In this document: in pieces, positions 9,853-18,560 of the stretch
Numbering within the stretch: the stretch's first letter is position 1
Layout: each line of letters opens with the position of its first letter
Source: Nitrospirota bacterium
GTDB lineage: Bacteria > Nitrospirota > Thermodesulfovibrionia > Thermodesulfovibrionales > JdFR-88
Direction of reading: 5' to 3'
Assembly: GCA_021789935.1 (NCBI GenBank)
Contig: JAJYIR010000017.1
Coordinates: 12,112 to 50,409, forward strand
Length of the DNA: 38,298 bases
Program-made: the position numbers and the translations under genes
The notes under the pieces: generated by a model
The model's database searches: none
The model's input: only the letters and a program-made list of their open reading frames with translations
What the model was told of the DNA's origin: nothing

Positions 9853-11202
9853 ATGGCTAGGCGTAACGGTATTTCCAGTGCAGTGTTGGCGGTGGCGTTG
9901 CTGGGTTCCCTTGTTTTTCTTCTCGGGCCAGGCAGGGGCGCGGCAAGGGCTGACAACGTCGGAAAAGAAGGCTGCGTAACGAGCAAGTGTCACAGCAAAA
10001 TGGGGACAGACAAGTTCATCCATGGACCTGTAGCGGCGGGCGAATGTCTTTTCTGCCATCAGAAAACGGCGAAGCACAAATTCAAACCCGTACCGAACCC
10101 TATTTCACAGCTCTGTTACAAGTGTCATGACAGGATGGACTCAAAGTCCCACGTACACCCTCCGGTCAAGGCTGGCGCATGCACCGCGTGCCACAGCCCG
10201 CACCAGTCTCCCTTTAAGTACCAGCTGAGGGCTTCGGGGCAGGACCTCTGCTTCACGTGTCATGACAAAAAGAGAATGGCCGGCCCTTTCAAGCACGGGC
10301 CGGCTGCAACCGGCCAGTGCACCATCTGCCACAACCCCCATTCTTCAAATTACGACAAGATGCTTTTTGCCCAAGGAAATGACGTCTGCCTGTCTTGCCA
10401 TACCGACAAGGCCGATGAGCTGAAAAATGACAAATATATTCATCCCGCAGTGGAGCTTGGATGCGTGAATTGCCATAGCCCGCACAGCGCCGGCTACAAG
10501 TACAACCTGAGAGCGGACCGCCATGAAGCCCTCTGCTTCAGGTGCCACACGGGCAAGGAAAAACAGGTGGAAGAATCAAAGACGAAGCACGGAGCCATTA
10601 CCCAGACCAAGAAAAAATGTCTTAATTGCCACAACCCTCATGGCTCGAATCTGCCCAAGATGCTTCTGAAAAAACCAATAGATCTGTGCCTTTCCTGCCA
10701 TGACAAGAAGTTGGATACGCCTACCGGCAAGATAGTGAACATGAAGCAATACCTGGCCGACAACAAGGACTGGCATGGGCCTGTCCGGGAAGGAGACTGC
10801 CCGGCTTGCCACAACCCGCACGGTTCAAACTATTTCAGGATGCTAAGGAAACATTTTCCTTCTACTTTGTATACTCCTTATGATCCAAAGGCGTACGCCC
10901 TCTGTTTCATGTGCCACCAGAACACCATTGCGGCAGAGAAATATACCACAACGCTCACCAACTTCAGGAACGGCAATCTCAACCTGCATTATGTCCATGT
11001 GCACCAGCTTAAGGGCCGCGTTTGTGTGTTCTGCCATGATCCGCATGGCAGCAATAACCCTAAGCATATCAGGGACTATGCCCAGTTCGGCGCATGGCAT
11101 CTGCCCATAAATTATAAGAAGACGGAAACGGGCGGCCAGTGTTCTCCGGGGTGCCATGTTACGCGCTACTATGACCGGATCAACCCTGTAAAAAACAGGT
11201 AG
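9853..11202 (+). CDS. Periplasmic multihaem cytochrome c (about 15 haem motifs, doubled-CXXCH type)
   Basis: The 449-aa protein begins with a Sec signal peptide (hydrophobic core about residues 8-28, likely cut after AARA). It contains 13 canonical CXXCH motifs plus two atypical ones: CX4CH (CVTSKCH) at the start of the mature protein and CX3CH (CSPGCH) near the C-terminus. Repeated units of about 45 residues with CHSPH/CHNPHGSN are the doubled-CXXCH arrangement, with a histidine after the motif able to act as distal ligand. Such proteins move electrons in the periplasm of metal-, sulfur- or quinol-linked respiratory chains. It heads a four-gene block with a TPR protein, a thioredoxin/TPR protein and an octahaem cytochrome. 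The redox partner is unknown; the family assignment is secure. Confidence 0.92.
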   Translation: MARRNGISSAVLAVALLGSLVFLLGPGRGAARADNVGKEGCVTSKCHSKMGTDKFIHGPVAAGECLFCHQKTAKHKFKPVPNPISQLCYKCHDRMDSKSHVHPPVKAGACTACHSPHQSPFKYQLRASGQDLCFTCHDKKRMAGPFKHGPAATGQCTICHNPHSSNYDKMLFAQGNDVCLSCHTDKADELKNDKYIHPAVELGCVNCHSPHSAGYKYNLRADRHEALCFRCHTGKEKQVEESKTKHGAITQTKKKCLNCHNPHGSNLPKMLLKKPIDLCLSCHDKKLDTPTGKIVNMKQYLADNKDWHGPVREGDCPACHNPHGSNYFRMLRKHFPSTLYTPYDPKAYALCFMCHQNTIAAEKYTTTLTNFRNGNLNLHYVHVHQLKGRVCVFCHDPHGSNNPKHIRDYAQFGAWHLPINYKKTETGGQCSPGCHVTRYYDRINPVKNR

Positions 11203-11278
11203 GTGAATGCAGACTCCGGAAACAGGCGGTTTGTTTGATTTGCAGTTTTTTTTGAAAAATGGGAGACGTTTTTTTTAA

Positions 11279-11908
11279 GTGGGACATATGATTTCCCGGA
11301 AGTGGGCCTTAAAGAGGTCCCCTGTGTTTCTGATGGCCGGTTTTGCCTGCGTACTGGCGTTTGCTGCGGCGCGGCCCGTTTTTTCCGCCACGGCGCCAAG
11401 CCAGGTGCAGACACAGGTGCAGGGGCAGGGTACTGCGGACGCAAAACCTGCGGTGCAGAAAAAGAAAAAAACCCTTACCGGCACACCCCTGGCATTTTCC
11501 CTGTTAAGGGAGGCATCCATCCTTGAACGTGAAAACAAGCTGAATGAGGCAATAGCAAAGACAAAGGAGAGCATCGCGGCGGCCCCCACTTGCATGCCTG
11601 CCAAAGTCCGGCTTGGAGACCTGTTTATCAAAAAGGGCCTGCTCGATAAAGCAATGAAAGTCTTCGAGGATGCCCTGAAGCAAAATCCCGAATTGCACGC
11701 AGCAAAGGCCGGGGAGGGCATCGTGCTCTTCAAAAAAGGAGACCTCCCGGGCGCCCTTGCAGACCTGAAAGAAGCTCTTGTGCTCAATCCGGACCCCGTC
11801 CTGGCATATTATGAACTGGGCAATGTCTATGAGAAAATGGGCAAGCCGCAGAAGGCGCTGGAGGCATATAAAAAAGGCATAGAAAAATTAAAGCAGGGGA
11901 GGCACTGA
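11279..11908 (+). CDS. Exported TPR-repeat protein
   Basis: The 209-aa protein has a signal peptide or membrane anchor (about residues 15-37, FLMAGFACVLAFAAARPVFSA), a Gln/Lys-rich low-complexity stretch, then three to four TPR units (about 75-205; for example YYELGNVYEKMGKPQKALEAYKKG). TPRs form protein-docking solenoids. Its position between cytochrome genes suggests a scaffold or assembly role for periplasmic cytochromes, but that is inference. The listed start is GTG; the ATG three codons later (11288), preceded by GTGGGA, is equally plausible. Its TGA is immediately followed by the GTG of the next gene, implying coupling. Confidence 0.8.
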   Translation: MGHMISRKWALKRSPVFLMAGFACVLAFAAARPVFSATAPSQVQTQVQGQGTADAKPAVQKKKKTLTGTPLAFSLLREASILERENKLNEAIAKTKESIAAAPTCMPAKVRLGDLFIKKGLLDKAMKVFEDALKQNPELHAAKAGEGIVLFKKGDLPGALADLKEALVLNPDPVLAYYELGNVYEKMGKPQKALEAYKKGIEKLKQGRH

Positions 11909-13042
11909 GTGGCGGGAAGAAAAATTAAAACCTGGCAAAAGACAGGCCGCAGTCTTTTTCTCTTCCTGGTGGTCCCTGTGTTTTTGTCCGCCCAGGGGCT
12001 TGCCTTGGCCCCCCGGGCTTTCGGACAGAACCTTCAGGTGGGAACGAAGGCCCCCGATTTTACCCTCAAGGACTTGAACGGCCAGTCAAAAACATTCTCC
12101 GGCATAAAGGGGGCCAAACTGACCGCGCTTGTGTTCTGGGCCACCTGGAGCGTGAACTCCCCCCGTGAGCTCAAGATGATGGAGGATCTCTATCACAAGT
12201 ACAAGGCCAAAGGTTTCGCGGTGGTCGCAATCGACGTGGACCAGCAGAATATAGATGACCAGGCCATATCAAAGATAAAAGCCCGGATGGCGGAGCTGAA
12301 GCTTGACGTGCCCGTGCTCATAGACTACGGGCTTGTCGCCTTCCATGACTATGAGGTGATAGCCGTTCCGACTACCGTGATACTGTCCCCGGACATGAAG
12401 ATCCAATACGAGCTTTTCGGTTATCCGATAGTGGGCTCCTCGGATATGCTGGATTACATAAATGGGCAGTTCGGGGATGCCCGGAAGGCAAGCGGGGCAA
12501 AAAATGCTTATATGCCCAGCGACAAGGCGCTCAGATGTTACAACCTGGGCATGAGGATGCTTAAATCGGAACGCATGGCCATCATGGCCCCGGCCTGGCT
12601 TGAAAAGTCCATAGCCGCGGACCCCAAGTTCGCCCGTCCCAACATAAGCCTGGGGGAGTATTATGCGGCCAACGGTCAGCCTCTGCTTGCAAAGCAGCAG
12701 TTCGAGCAGGCCCTTACGAAGGAACCCGGCAACGTTATTGCTATGTGCGATCTGGGCAGCCTTCTGGCGGGCTCCGGCAAAACCAAAGACGGGATGGCCC
12801 TGATGGAAAAGGCCCTGAAACTTGACGAGTCGTATACGCCCTGTTACTATTTGCTTGGCTATTATTACGGGAAAGACGGCAACATGGTAAAAGCCCGCAA
12901 GATGTTTGACGCAGGGGCCAGGCTGAACCCTATGGATACCCAGGTCTATATGTATGAAGGCAAACTATATGAGGGGGAAAACGATGTGCGGGATGCCGCC
13001 GTTGCTTACGGAAAGGCCCTTAAGATCATGTTGAAGCGGTGA
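11909..13042 (+). CDS. TlpA/ResA-like thioredoxin-fold protein lacking active-site cysteines, fused to TPRs
   Basis: The 377-aa protein has a signal sequence (about residues 14-39), a TlpA/AhpC-type thioredoxin fold (about 42-190: GTKAPDFTLKDLNG, LVFWATW, and the cis-Pro motif AVPTTVIL), then TPRs (about 200-375). In active family members WATW is followed by CxxC. Here the text is WATWSVNSPRE, so both cysteines are replaced by serine and the fold cannot do dithiol/disulfide exchange there. Active relatives reduce apocytochrome c; this copy may instead bind or chaperone the neighbouring cytochromes. It starts with GTG directly at the stop of the previous gene and overlaps the next cytochrome start as TGATG. 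Confidence 0.85.
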   Translation: MAGRKIKTWQKTGRSLFLFLVVPVFLSAQGLALAPRAFGQNLQVGTKAPDFTLKDLNGQSKTFSGIKGAKLTALVFWATWSVNSPRELKMMEDLYHKYKAKGFAVVAIDVDQQNIDDQAISKIKARMAELKLDVPVLIDYGLVAFHDYEVIAVPTTVILSPDMKIQYELFGYPIVGSSDMLDYINGQFGDARKASGAKNAYMPSDKALRCYNLGMRMLKSERMAIMAPAWLEKSIAADPKFARPNISLGEYYAANGQPLLAKQQFEQALTKEPGNVIAMCDLGSLLAGSGKTKDGMALMEKALKLDESYTPCYYLLGYYYGKDGNMVKARKMFDAGARLNPMDTQVYMYEGKLYEGENDVRDAAVAYGKALKIMLKR

Positions 13043-14031
13043 TGAAACGGGTCGTTTTTTGCCTGTTTTTCTTCCTTCTCCTCTTCCCGCCAAAGAGTCA
13101 TTCCGAAACCGGCACTTTTAGGATCATCACCCCCGTGGATAAAACATACACACAAGGGGGGCAGACTATTTCGGTTGTATCAAAGGTAGTTAAAAATACC
13201 TTCGGTTCACTCCAGATATATGTAGACGGGCGGGTGCAAAAAAACCTCACTGATCTCAATGACAAGGAATATGTGTGCGCCGTCGTAAAGGTCCATCCCG
13301 GCATAAACAAGATAATGGTTTCGGGCATCGCGTCCGACGGAACGGCAAGCTCAAGCCAGGTCAGAGTCTTTATCATTTCGCCCATATCCGCCCAATACGG
13401 CTCGCCCCCTGATGGCTATGCCCGGTATCTGTTCCATAGCTCTTCGAGCACTTGCTTCACCTGCCATCAGATGGAGCCTCCGGCGTCTGACAGTTATCCG
13501 CTAAAACACTCAGATTCCAGCTGTTACGTCTGCCATAAGCATATAACGGACCATAAATATGTTCACGGCCCGACCGCGGCTTGGGCCTGTCTTATGTGCC
13601 ATGACCCAAAGGCGAACCCAAAATATGCCACATCCTCTCCGCCCGAGAAAATGTGCGAACAATGCCATGTTGACCAGATTAATCAATGGGAGAAGCTAAA
13701 ACATCAGCACGGCCCCTTTGCGTTGGGGATGTGCACTACATGCCACAGCCCGCATGGCTCCGACTGGCCTTTCTGGACCAGGAAATTCCCAACCGATCTC
13801 TGTCTGTCCTGCCATGTGGGGCAGACCGGAGACCATATAATCACTTTTTTTAACGGAGACCCCCATCCGATCCGCGGCAAGCCCGATCCCAGGCACCCGG
13901 GCCGGGAGTTGTCCTGCGCCTCGTGCCACAGCCCGCACGCATCGAATTACCCGTTCCAGCTCTTTGCAGACTACAGGGACCTCCGGCATTTCTGCATGGG
14001 GTGTCATTTCAAGAGCGGGGGAACATTTTGA
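13042..14031 (+). CDS. Periplasmic octahaem cytochrome c with N-terminal Ig-like domain
   Basis: The 329-aa protein starts with a signal peptide (VVFCLFFFLLLFPPKSHS) and a beta-rich, haem-free domain of about 100 residues (FRIITPVDKTYTQGGQTISV, probably immunoglobulin-like). Eight CXXCH motifs follow: CFTCH, CYVCH, CLMCH, CEQCH, CTTCH, CLSCH, CASCH and CMGCH. The doubled-CXXCH signature CHSPHGSDW links it to the larger cytochrome three genes upstream. The ATG at 13042 overlaps the previous stop (TGATG); a GTG one codon earlier is also possible. It probably exchanges electrons with the larger cytochrome in the periplasm. The physiological donor and acceptor are not evident. Confidence 0.9.
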   Translation: MKRVVFCLFFFLLLFPPKSHSETGTFRIITPVDKTYTQGGQTISVVSKVVKNTFGSLQIYVDGRVQKNLTDLNDKEYVCAVVKVHPGINKIMVSGIASDGTASSSQVRVFIISPISAQYGSPPDGYARYLFHSSSSTCFTCHQMEPPASDSYPLKHSDSSCYVCHKHITDHKYVHGPTAAWACLMCHDPKANPKYATSSPPEKMCEQCHVDQINQWEKLKHQHGPFALGMCTTCHSPHGSDWPFWTRKFPTDLCLSCHVGQTGDHIITFFNGDPHPIRGKPDPRHPGRELSCASCHSPHASNYPFQLFADYRDLRHFCMGCHFKSGGTF

Positions 14032-14098
14032 AAAAGCAAAAGCAGCACCTTAAAATCTGACCCGGTCCGCCACAGGCAGGCGGATGCCCTGTTTATGC

Positions 14099-14120
14099 GT
14101 TGCCCCGGCCGGGGGGCAAA
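14099..14120 (+). terminator. GC-rich inverted repeat after the cytochrome genes
   Basis: TTGCCCC and GGGGCAA flank a G/C-rich centre, followed by AAAATT. It lies 68 bases after the octahaem cytochrome stop and just before the sensor-kinase gene. There is no proper U-tract, so termination is only possible. Confidence 0.3.
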
Positions 14121-14135
14121 ATTCCCCCTCCCATT

Positions 14136-14144
14136 TGATATAAT
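14136..14144 (+). promoter_or_regulatory. Extended -10 element before the sensor-kinase gene
   Basis: TGATATAAT matches an extended -10 (TGnTATAAT) exactly. No good -35 is visible. Transcription would start at about 14151, on top of the GTG start codon, which would make the message leaderless; alternatively the element is fortuitous. Confidence 0.3.
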
Positions 14145-14149
14145 AGATC

Positions 14150-16186
14150 GTGGGCGCTTTGTTTCCCGAAGAGTTTGGCTTTCTCCTTGATTCGCTTGAC
14201 GCTCTTGGTATTCCCGCCGTTTTGGCCGATGAAAACCGGATGGTCCTGTTCGCAAACGCCGCGTCTGCAGCCGTTCTGGGATGCTCTCCGGAAGAGATGA
14301 AAGGCCTTGATCTTAATAATTTCATCTCCATTGGAGAAGCTCCTCCAGCAAAAGGAATGTCCTCAAAAGAACATGCGGGCCCAACAGGAGCGGCCGGGGA
14401 GAGCTTCGGCGTTTCACGCGGGCCGGCAGGCCTCTCCGGAGAAAAACCGGAACGGTCGTACTGTTTTGAATCCTGCTGCGCCAGGAAAAACGGCGAGGCC
14501 TTTGCCGCAAAAATCACCGTCATAACGCGGGGCTTCCCCGCCCGCAGCGCCGTTGTCATACAGGAGAGAAAGGACGACCCCCGGCACGCCGGGCTCATAA
14601 ATGAGCTGGGCGGGATAATTAATTCCAGCCTCAGTATAGGCACCATATTCAGGATGGTGGCCTCCGAAATAAAGAAAATCATACATTACGACAGGGCCAG
14701 CCTTCTCCTAAACAATGAGGAGGAGAAAAACCTGCTCATCTTCGCTCTTGACACCGGTATGAAAACGCTCATGCCAAAGGGCGTTAAGGCCCCGATAGAC
14801 ACCACCAGCGCCGGCTGGGTGGTTAAAAATAACCAACCCTGGATAAATTACGACCTCCGTGAAGATATCAGGTTCCCCGATGACAAGAAGCTGGCCGATG
14901 AGGGCATCCGCTCGACCATAAGCATCCCTCTTTTTAAAGACCGGATGCTTGGGGTGTTCAACCTGGACAGCACCATGCCTTCAAAATATTCCGGGAAAGA
15001 CCTTCAGATACTCCTTTCGGTGGCAAGGCAGATCTCGATGGCGCTGGAGAACGCCCTCCTTTTCGAGGAAATCTCGAAGGAAAAGAAGGAGTGGAAAAAG
15101 ACCTTTGACGCAATAACCGACATGGTGTGGATCGAGGATGGAAACCAGAGGGTAATAAGGGCAAACCAGACCGTTTTGGAGAAGACGGGCTTTACGGCCG
15201 CCCAGGTGGTGGGAAGACCCTGCAGGCAGATCATGGAAAAAATAGGCATACAGATAACATCGAGGCTCTGCCAGCAGACCGTCTCAAGCCGGATGCCCTC
15301 CTTCCGTGAGCTGTCGGGCAGGGACGGCGGGATCTTTTATTTCTGGGTCTACCCCTTGGTCGATGAAGAGGGGCGCATGTACGCCATGGTGCATTATCTC
15401 AAGGACGTTACAGACCAAAAGAGGCTCGAACAGCACCTTGTAAGGTCAAACAGGCTGGCCTCTCTGGGCACGCTGGTGGCGGGTATCGCCCACGAGATAA
15501 ATAATCCGCTTGGCATAATAGCCGGCTATTCCGACGCCCTCATAGACAGGGCCAGGGAAGAAAACCTGCTGAGGGTCCCGGAGTTCGGGGATTTCCCGGA
15601 ATACCTTGAGACCATAAACAAAGAGATATTCCGGTGCAAGGGGATCCTGCGCAGTCTTCTTGATTTTTCAAGCCCTTCCCCGGGTTCATTCCGCCAGCTG
15701 GACATAAATGAGATAATCAAGGAGGTCATCCTGCTTGTAAACCACAGGGCAAAGAGGCTCAACCACGTGATGGGTTTCAATCTGCGGAGGGACCTGCCTA
15801 AGATATACGGGGAGCCTGGTGCCTTAAGGCAGCTTTTTATGAACATCATAATAAATTCCATGTACTTTACTCCGGAGAAGGGGAGTATCACTATCACAAC
15901 GCTTATGGTGGACGGGCGCGATGACGAAGGTTTCGCTTCCCGGCCAGCCGCTGTAAAAGTAGTCATACGCGACACGGGCTCCGGCATACCGCCTGAGATA
16001 ATGGACAAGATATTCGACCCTTTCTTCACAACGAAGACGGCTGGAGAAGGCACAGGGCTGGGGCTTTCAATCTGCCATAAGATCGTAGAGGAGCATGGCG
16101 GCAGCATAGACGTCGAGAGCAGCCCGGGGGAAGGGACCGCCTTCACAATAAAACTGCCCGTGGATGCCGGGATAAGCAGCCGGTGA
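14150..16186 (+). CDS. Soluble PAS-GAF-PAS sensor histidine kinase
   Basis: The 678-aa protein has no transmembrane helix. Domains in order are a PAS-like start (about 8-60), a poorly conserved linker (60-150), GAF (about 155-305), PAS (about 315-425), HisKA with His448 in VAGIAHEINNP, and HATPase_c (IFDPFFTTK, GTGLGLSICHKIVEEHGG). GAF and PAS domains usually sense small molecules, redox state or gases. Eight bases after its stop begins an NtrC-type regulator, so the two form a cognate pair. Given the sigma-54 promoter about 1.1 kb further on, the pair probably controls the methyltransferase/CoM operon. The GTG start is the furthest upstream that keeps the PAS fold; a TTG three codons later is possible. 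Confidence 0.9.
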   Translation: MGALFPEEFGFLLDSLDALGIPAVLADENRMVLFANAASAAVLGCSPEEMKGLDLNNFISIGEAPPAKGMSSKEHAGPTGAAGESFGVSRGPAGLSGEKPERSYCFESCCARKNGEAFAAKITVITRGFPARSAVVIQERKDDPRHAGLINELGGIINSSLSIGTIFRMVASEIKKIIHYDRASLLLNNEEEKNLLIFALDTGMKTLMPKGVKAPIDTTSAGWVVKNNQPWINYDLREDIRFPDDKKLADEGIRSTISIPLFKDRMLGVFNLDSTMPSKYSGKDLQILLSVARQISMALENALLFEEISKEKKEWKKTFDAITDMVWIEDGNQRVIRANQTVLEKTGFTAAQVVGRPCRQIMEKIGIQITSRLCQQTVSSRMPSFRELSGRDGGIFYFWVYPLVDEEGRMYAMVHYLKDVTDQKRLEQHLVRSNRLASLGTLVAGIAHEINNPLGIIAGYSDALIDRAREENLLRVPEFGDFPEYLETINKEIFRCKGILRSLLDFSSPSPGSFRQLDINEIIKEVILLVNHRAKRLNHVMGFNLRRDLPKIYGEPGALRQLFMNIIINSMYFTPEKGSITITTLMVDGRDDEGFASRPAAVKVVIRDTGSGIPPEIMDKIFDPFFTTKTAGEGTGLGLSICHKIVEEHGGSIDVESSPGEGTAFTIKLPVDAGISSR

Positions 16187-16193
16187 GCAACAC

Positions 16194-17534
16194 ATGATAA
16201 GGGTCCTTGCGGTAGACGACGAAGAGCCGTTCAGAAGGCTCCTTAAACGGGAGCTCGCCAGGAAAGGCTTTTACGTGGAGGCGGCGGCCGACGGCGGAGA
16301 GGCCCTCAAGCTCCTCAGGGAAAAGACCTTCGACGTTATACTCCTGGACATCGTCATGCCCGGGATGGATGGGGTATCGTTGATGGAGAAGATGAAGGGA
16401 GATCCGGCGGCCCCGATAATCATAGTCCTTACAGGCAAGGCCACCGTTGAAACGGCAGTTGCCGCGATGAAAAACGGGGCATATGATTACCTGACAAAAC
16501 CCTACAAGCTGGACGAGCTCGTTATCATCATAAACAGGGCCTATGATTACGGAAGGCTTTCGACCAAGAGCAAGCTGCTGGAGCAGGAGCTGGTAAGGAA
16601 GGAATCGTCCGCCCGGTTCGTTTATAAAAGCAGGCAGGTTGCGGACGTGATCTCATTAATAAAAAAGATCGCCCCAACGGACTCCCCGGTCTTTATCCAG
16701 GGGGAATCCGGCACGGGCAAGGAGCTTGCGGCCAATATACTGTGGCGCAGCAGCAAGAGGCGCGAGCTGCCCTTCATTGCCCTTAACTGCGCCACTCTTT
16801 CTGAAAACCTTATGGAATCGGAGATATTCGGACATGAAAAGGGCGCCTTCACAAACGCCTACCAGACAAAGCACGGCATAGTGGAGGTGGCGGACACGGG
16901 CACGCTTTTCCTGGACGAGATCGGCGAGATGCCCATGAAGCTCCAGGCGAAGCTCCTCAGGTTCCTGGATTCGGGAGAGTTCAGGCGAGTGGGCGGCAAC
17001 AAGAACCTGACCGTGGATGTCCGGGTCATAGCCGCCACAAACAGGGACATAAGGGGCCTGATAAGCGGGGGCCTGTTCAGGGAAGACCTCTATTACAGGC
17101 TCAATGTCTTCTCTGTAAATATCCCTCCCCTGAGGGAGCGCCGCGAAGACATCGAGGAGCTTGCCGGATATTTTCTCCTTAAATACAGCCGCAAGTTTTC
17201 AAAAAGCGTGGCGGCAATCGCCAGGCCTGCCCTGGACGCCCTTATGGGCTACCGCTGGCCCGGCAATGTAAGGGAGCTTGAAAACATAATGGAAAGAGCG
17301 GTAATACTTTCAGACTCAGGGCTGATAGGCCGGGAGGCAATACTCATCCCGGATGCCCCGGCCGCAGACGGGGGAGGGCAGCTTTCCCTGGAGGAGATGG
17401 AGAAGGATTATATACTCCGGGTATTCAAGGCCGCCGGAGGAAATCAGTCCCGTACCAGCCAGATATTGGGCATCGACAGGAAAACCCTGTACCTAAAGCT
17501 AAGGAAATACGGGGCGGACCCGAAGACGGACTAA
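16194..17534 (+). CDS. NtrC-family sigma-54-dependent response regulator
   Basis: The 446-aa protein has a receiver domain (acidic pocket DDEE near residue 9, phospho-acceptor Asp52 in ILLDIVMP, conserved Lys in TKPYKL), an AAA+ activator domain (Walker A GESGTGKE at about 170-178, Walker B TLFLDEIGEM) and a C-terminal Fis-type helix-turn-helix (SQILGIDRKTLYLKLRKYG). The sigma-54-contacting loop reads GAFTNA (217-222) instead of GAFTGA. It follows the sensor kinase by 8 bases. The most obvious target in the window is the consensus -24/-12 promoter at 18654-18670 with the palindrome at 18542-18560. Confidence 0.95.
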   Translation: MIRVLAVDDEEPFRRLLKRELARKGFYVEAAADGGEALKLLREKTFDVILLDIVMPGMDGVSLMEKMKGDPAAPIIIVLTGKATVETAVAAMKNGAYDYLTKPYKLDELVIIINRAYDYGRLSTKSKLLEQELVRKESSARFVYKSRQVADVISLIKKIAPTDSPVFIQGESGTGKELAANILWRSSKRRELPFIALNCATLSENLMESEIFGHEKGAFTNAYQTKHGIVEVADTGTLFLDEIGEMPMKLQAKLLRFLDSGEFRRVGGNKNLTVDVRVIAATNRDIRGLISGGLFREDLYYRLNVFSVNIPPLRERREDIEELAGYFLLKYSRKFSKSVAAIARPALDALMGYRWPGNVRELENIMERAVILSDSGLIGREAILIPDAPAADGGGQLSLEEMEKDYILRVFKAAGGNQSRTSQILGIDRKTLYLKLRKYGADPKTD

Positions 17535-17643
17535 GGGCCGGGAACAAATAACAGGGACGGACTGTGAAGATGAAAGGCCGGTTTGAGACCGGGCGGGTCT
17601 GCTTGATATCCTGAAGAAAAAATCTTTATATCGGGAGGAATAA

Positions 17644-18432
17644 ATGAAGATCAGGCAATACCAGGTTGACGCCTTTGCAAACAAAGTGTTCGATGGCAAT
17701 CCCGCGGCGGTCTGCCCGCTTGATGCCTGGCTGGATGACGGACTTCTTCAATCCATTGCCACAGAGAACAACCTGGCCGAGACCGCTTTTTTCGTGCCGT
17801 CAGCAGATGAGGACGGTTTTTATGGGTTGCGCTGGTTTACGCCTGTTGCGGAGGTGGATCTCTGCGGCCACGCCACCCTGGCGTCTGCGCACATCATTTT
17901 TGAGGTTTTGGGGCATAAGGGTCCGGCGGTAACATTCGCCACCAGAAGCGGAGAGCTGTCCGTAAAGAAAAAAGAAGACCTGCTCGCCATGGACTTTCCC
18001 GCCGCAAACCCCGTGCCGTGCGCGCCTCCGGCCGCGCTTGCCCAGGGGCTGGGCATTTCCCCCTCCAAAGTGCTGTCGGATTATGATTATATTGCGGTAT
18101 TTGAAAATGAGGACGCCGTTAAATCGATTTCCCCCGATTATGGCAGACTTGCCGCGCTGGATTTAAGGGCGGTAGTCGCGACCGCACCGGGACTTAACTA
18201 TGATTTCGTAAGCCGCGTCTTTGCGCCAAAACTGGGCATCCCCGAAGACCCTGTAACCGGCTCCGCCCACTGCGAGCTTGCTCCTTACTGGGCGGCCAGG
18301 CTGGGCACGGACGTCCTGCGCGCAAGGCAGGTTTCAAGACGGGGCGGAGATGTCCATTGCGAGATCAGGGGCAGGCGCGTGGTCCTCTCGGGGCGGGCGG
18401 TCACCTTTATGGAAGCCGATATTTTTATCTGA
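17644..18432 (+). CDS. PhzF-family isomerase/epimerase-like protein
   Basis: The 262-aa protein has PhzF-fold hallmarks: the N-terminal YQVDAFANKVFDGNPAAVC, the conserved acidic residue in NNLAETAFF, the WFTPVAEVDLCGHATLASAH motif, and the C-terminal EDPVTGSAHCELAPYWA that mirrors the first half. PhzF relatives catalyse isomerisations of small metabolites, but most are of unknown substrate. It starts at an ATG preceded by GGGAGG. It sits between the sigma-54 regulator and the sigma-54 promoter. No link to methyl or CoM metabolism is shown by the sequence. Confidence 0.9.
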   Translation: MKIRQYQVDAFANKVFDGNPAAVCPLDAWLDDGLLQSIATENNLAETAFFVPSADEDGFYGLRWFTPVAEVDLCGHATLASAHIIFEVLGHKGPAVTFATRSGELSVKKKEDLLAMDFPAANPVPCAPPAALAQGLGISPSKVLSDYDYIAVFENEDAVKSISPDYGRLAALDLRAVVATAPGLNYDFVSRVFAPKLGIPEDPVTGSAHCELAPYWAARLGTDVLRARQVSRRGGDVHCEIRGRRVVLSGRAVTFMEADIFI

Positions 18433-18541
18433 TTTCAATCGATGCCGGGCCGGCAAATACCCCTCCGCAAAAAAATAAAAAAATATCCCCGTATCATCAA
18501 TAAGGCCATAGACGGTCAAGCCTTTCCAGGATTGGATCCCA

Positions 18542-18560
18542 CTGGGGAAAATTTCCCCAG
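18542..18560 (+). promoter_or_regulatory. 19-bp palindrome, candidate enhancer site for the NtrC-type regulator
   Basis: CTGGGGAAAATTTCCCCAG is a perfect 9-1-9 inverted repeat. Its centre is about 129 bases before the predicted start site of the sigma-54 promoter, a usual distance for an upstream activator site. Further half-site-like sequences follow: TTTCCCCA at 18573-18580 and GGGAAAAA at 18609-18616. It could also form a 7-bp hairpin with a 5-base loop, but no U-tract follows directly, so a terminator for the PhzF-family gene is less likely. Confidence 0.55.

Noticed and set aside
9694-10077. Minus-strand frame across the cytochrome promoter region
   Set aside because: It overlaps the signal-peptide end of a secure cytochrome gene and has no ribosome site or domain.
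18542-18560. Rho-independent terminator of the PhzF-family gene
   Set aside because: The hairpin is short and no U-tract directly follows; location and symmetry suit a regulator site better.
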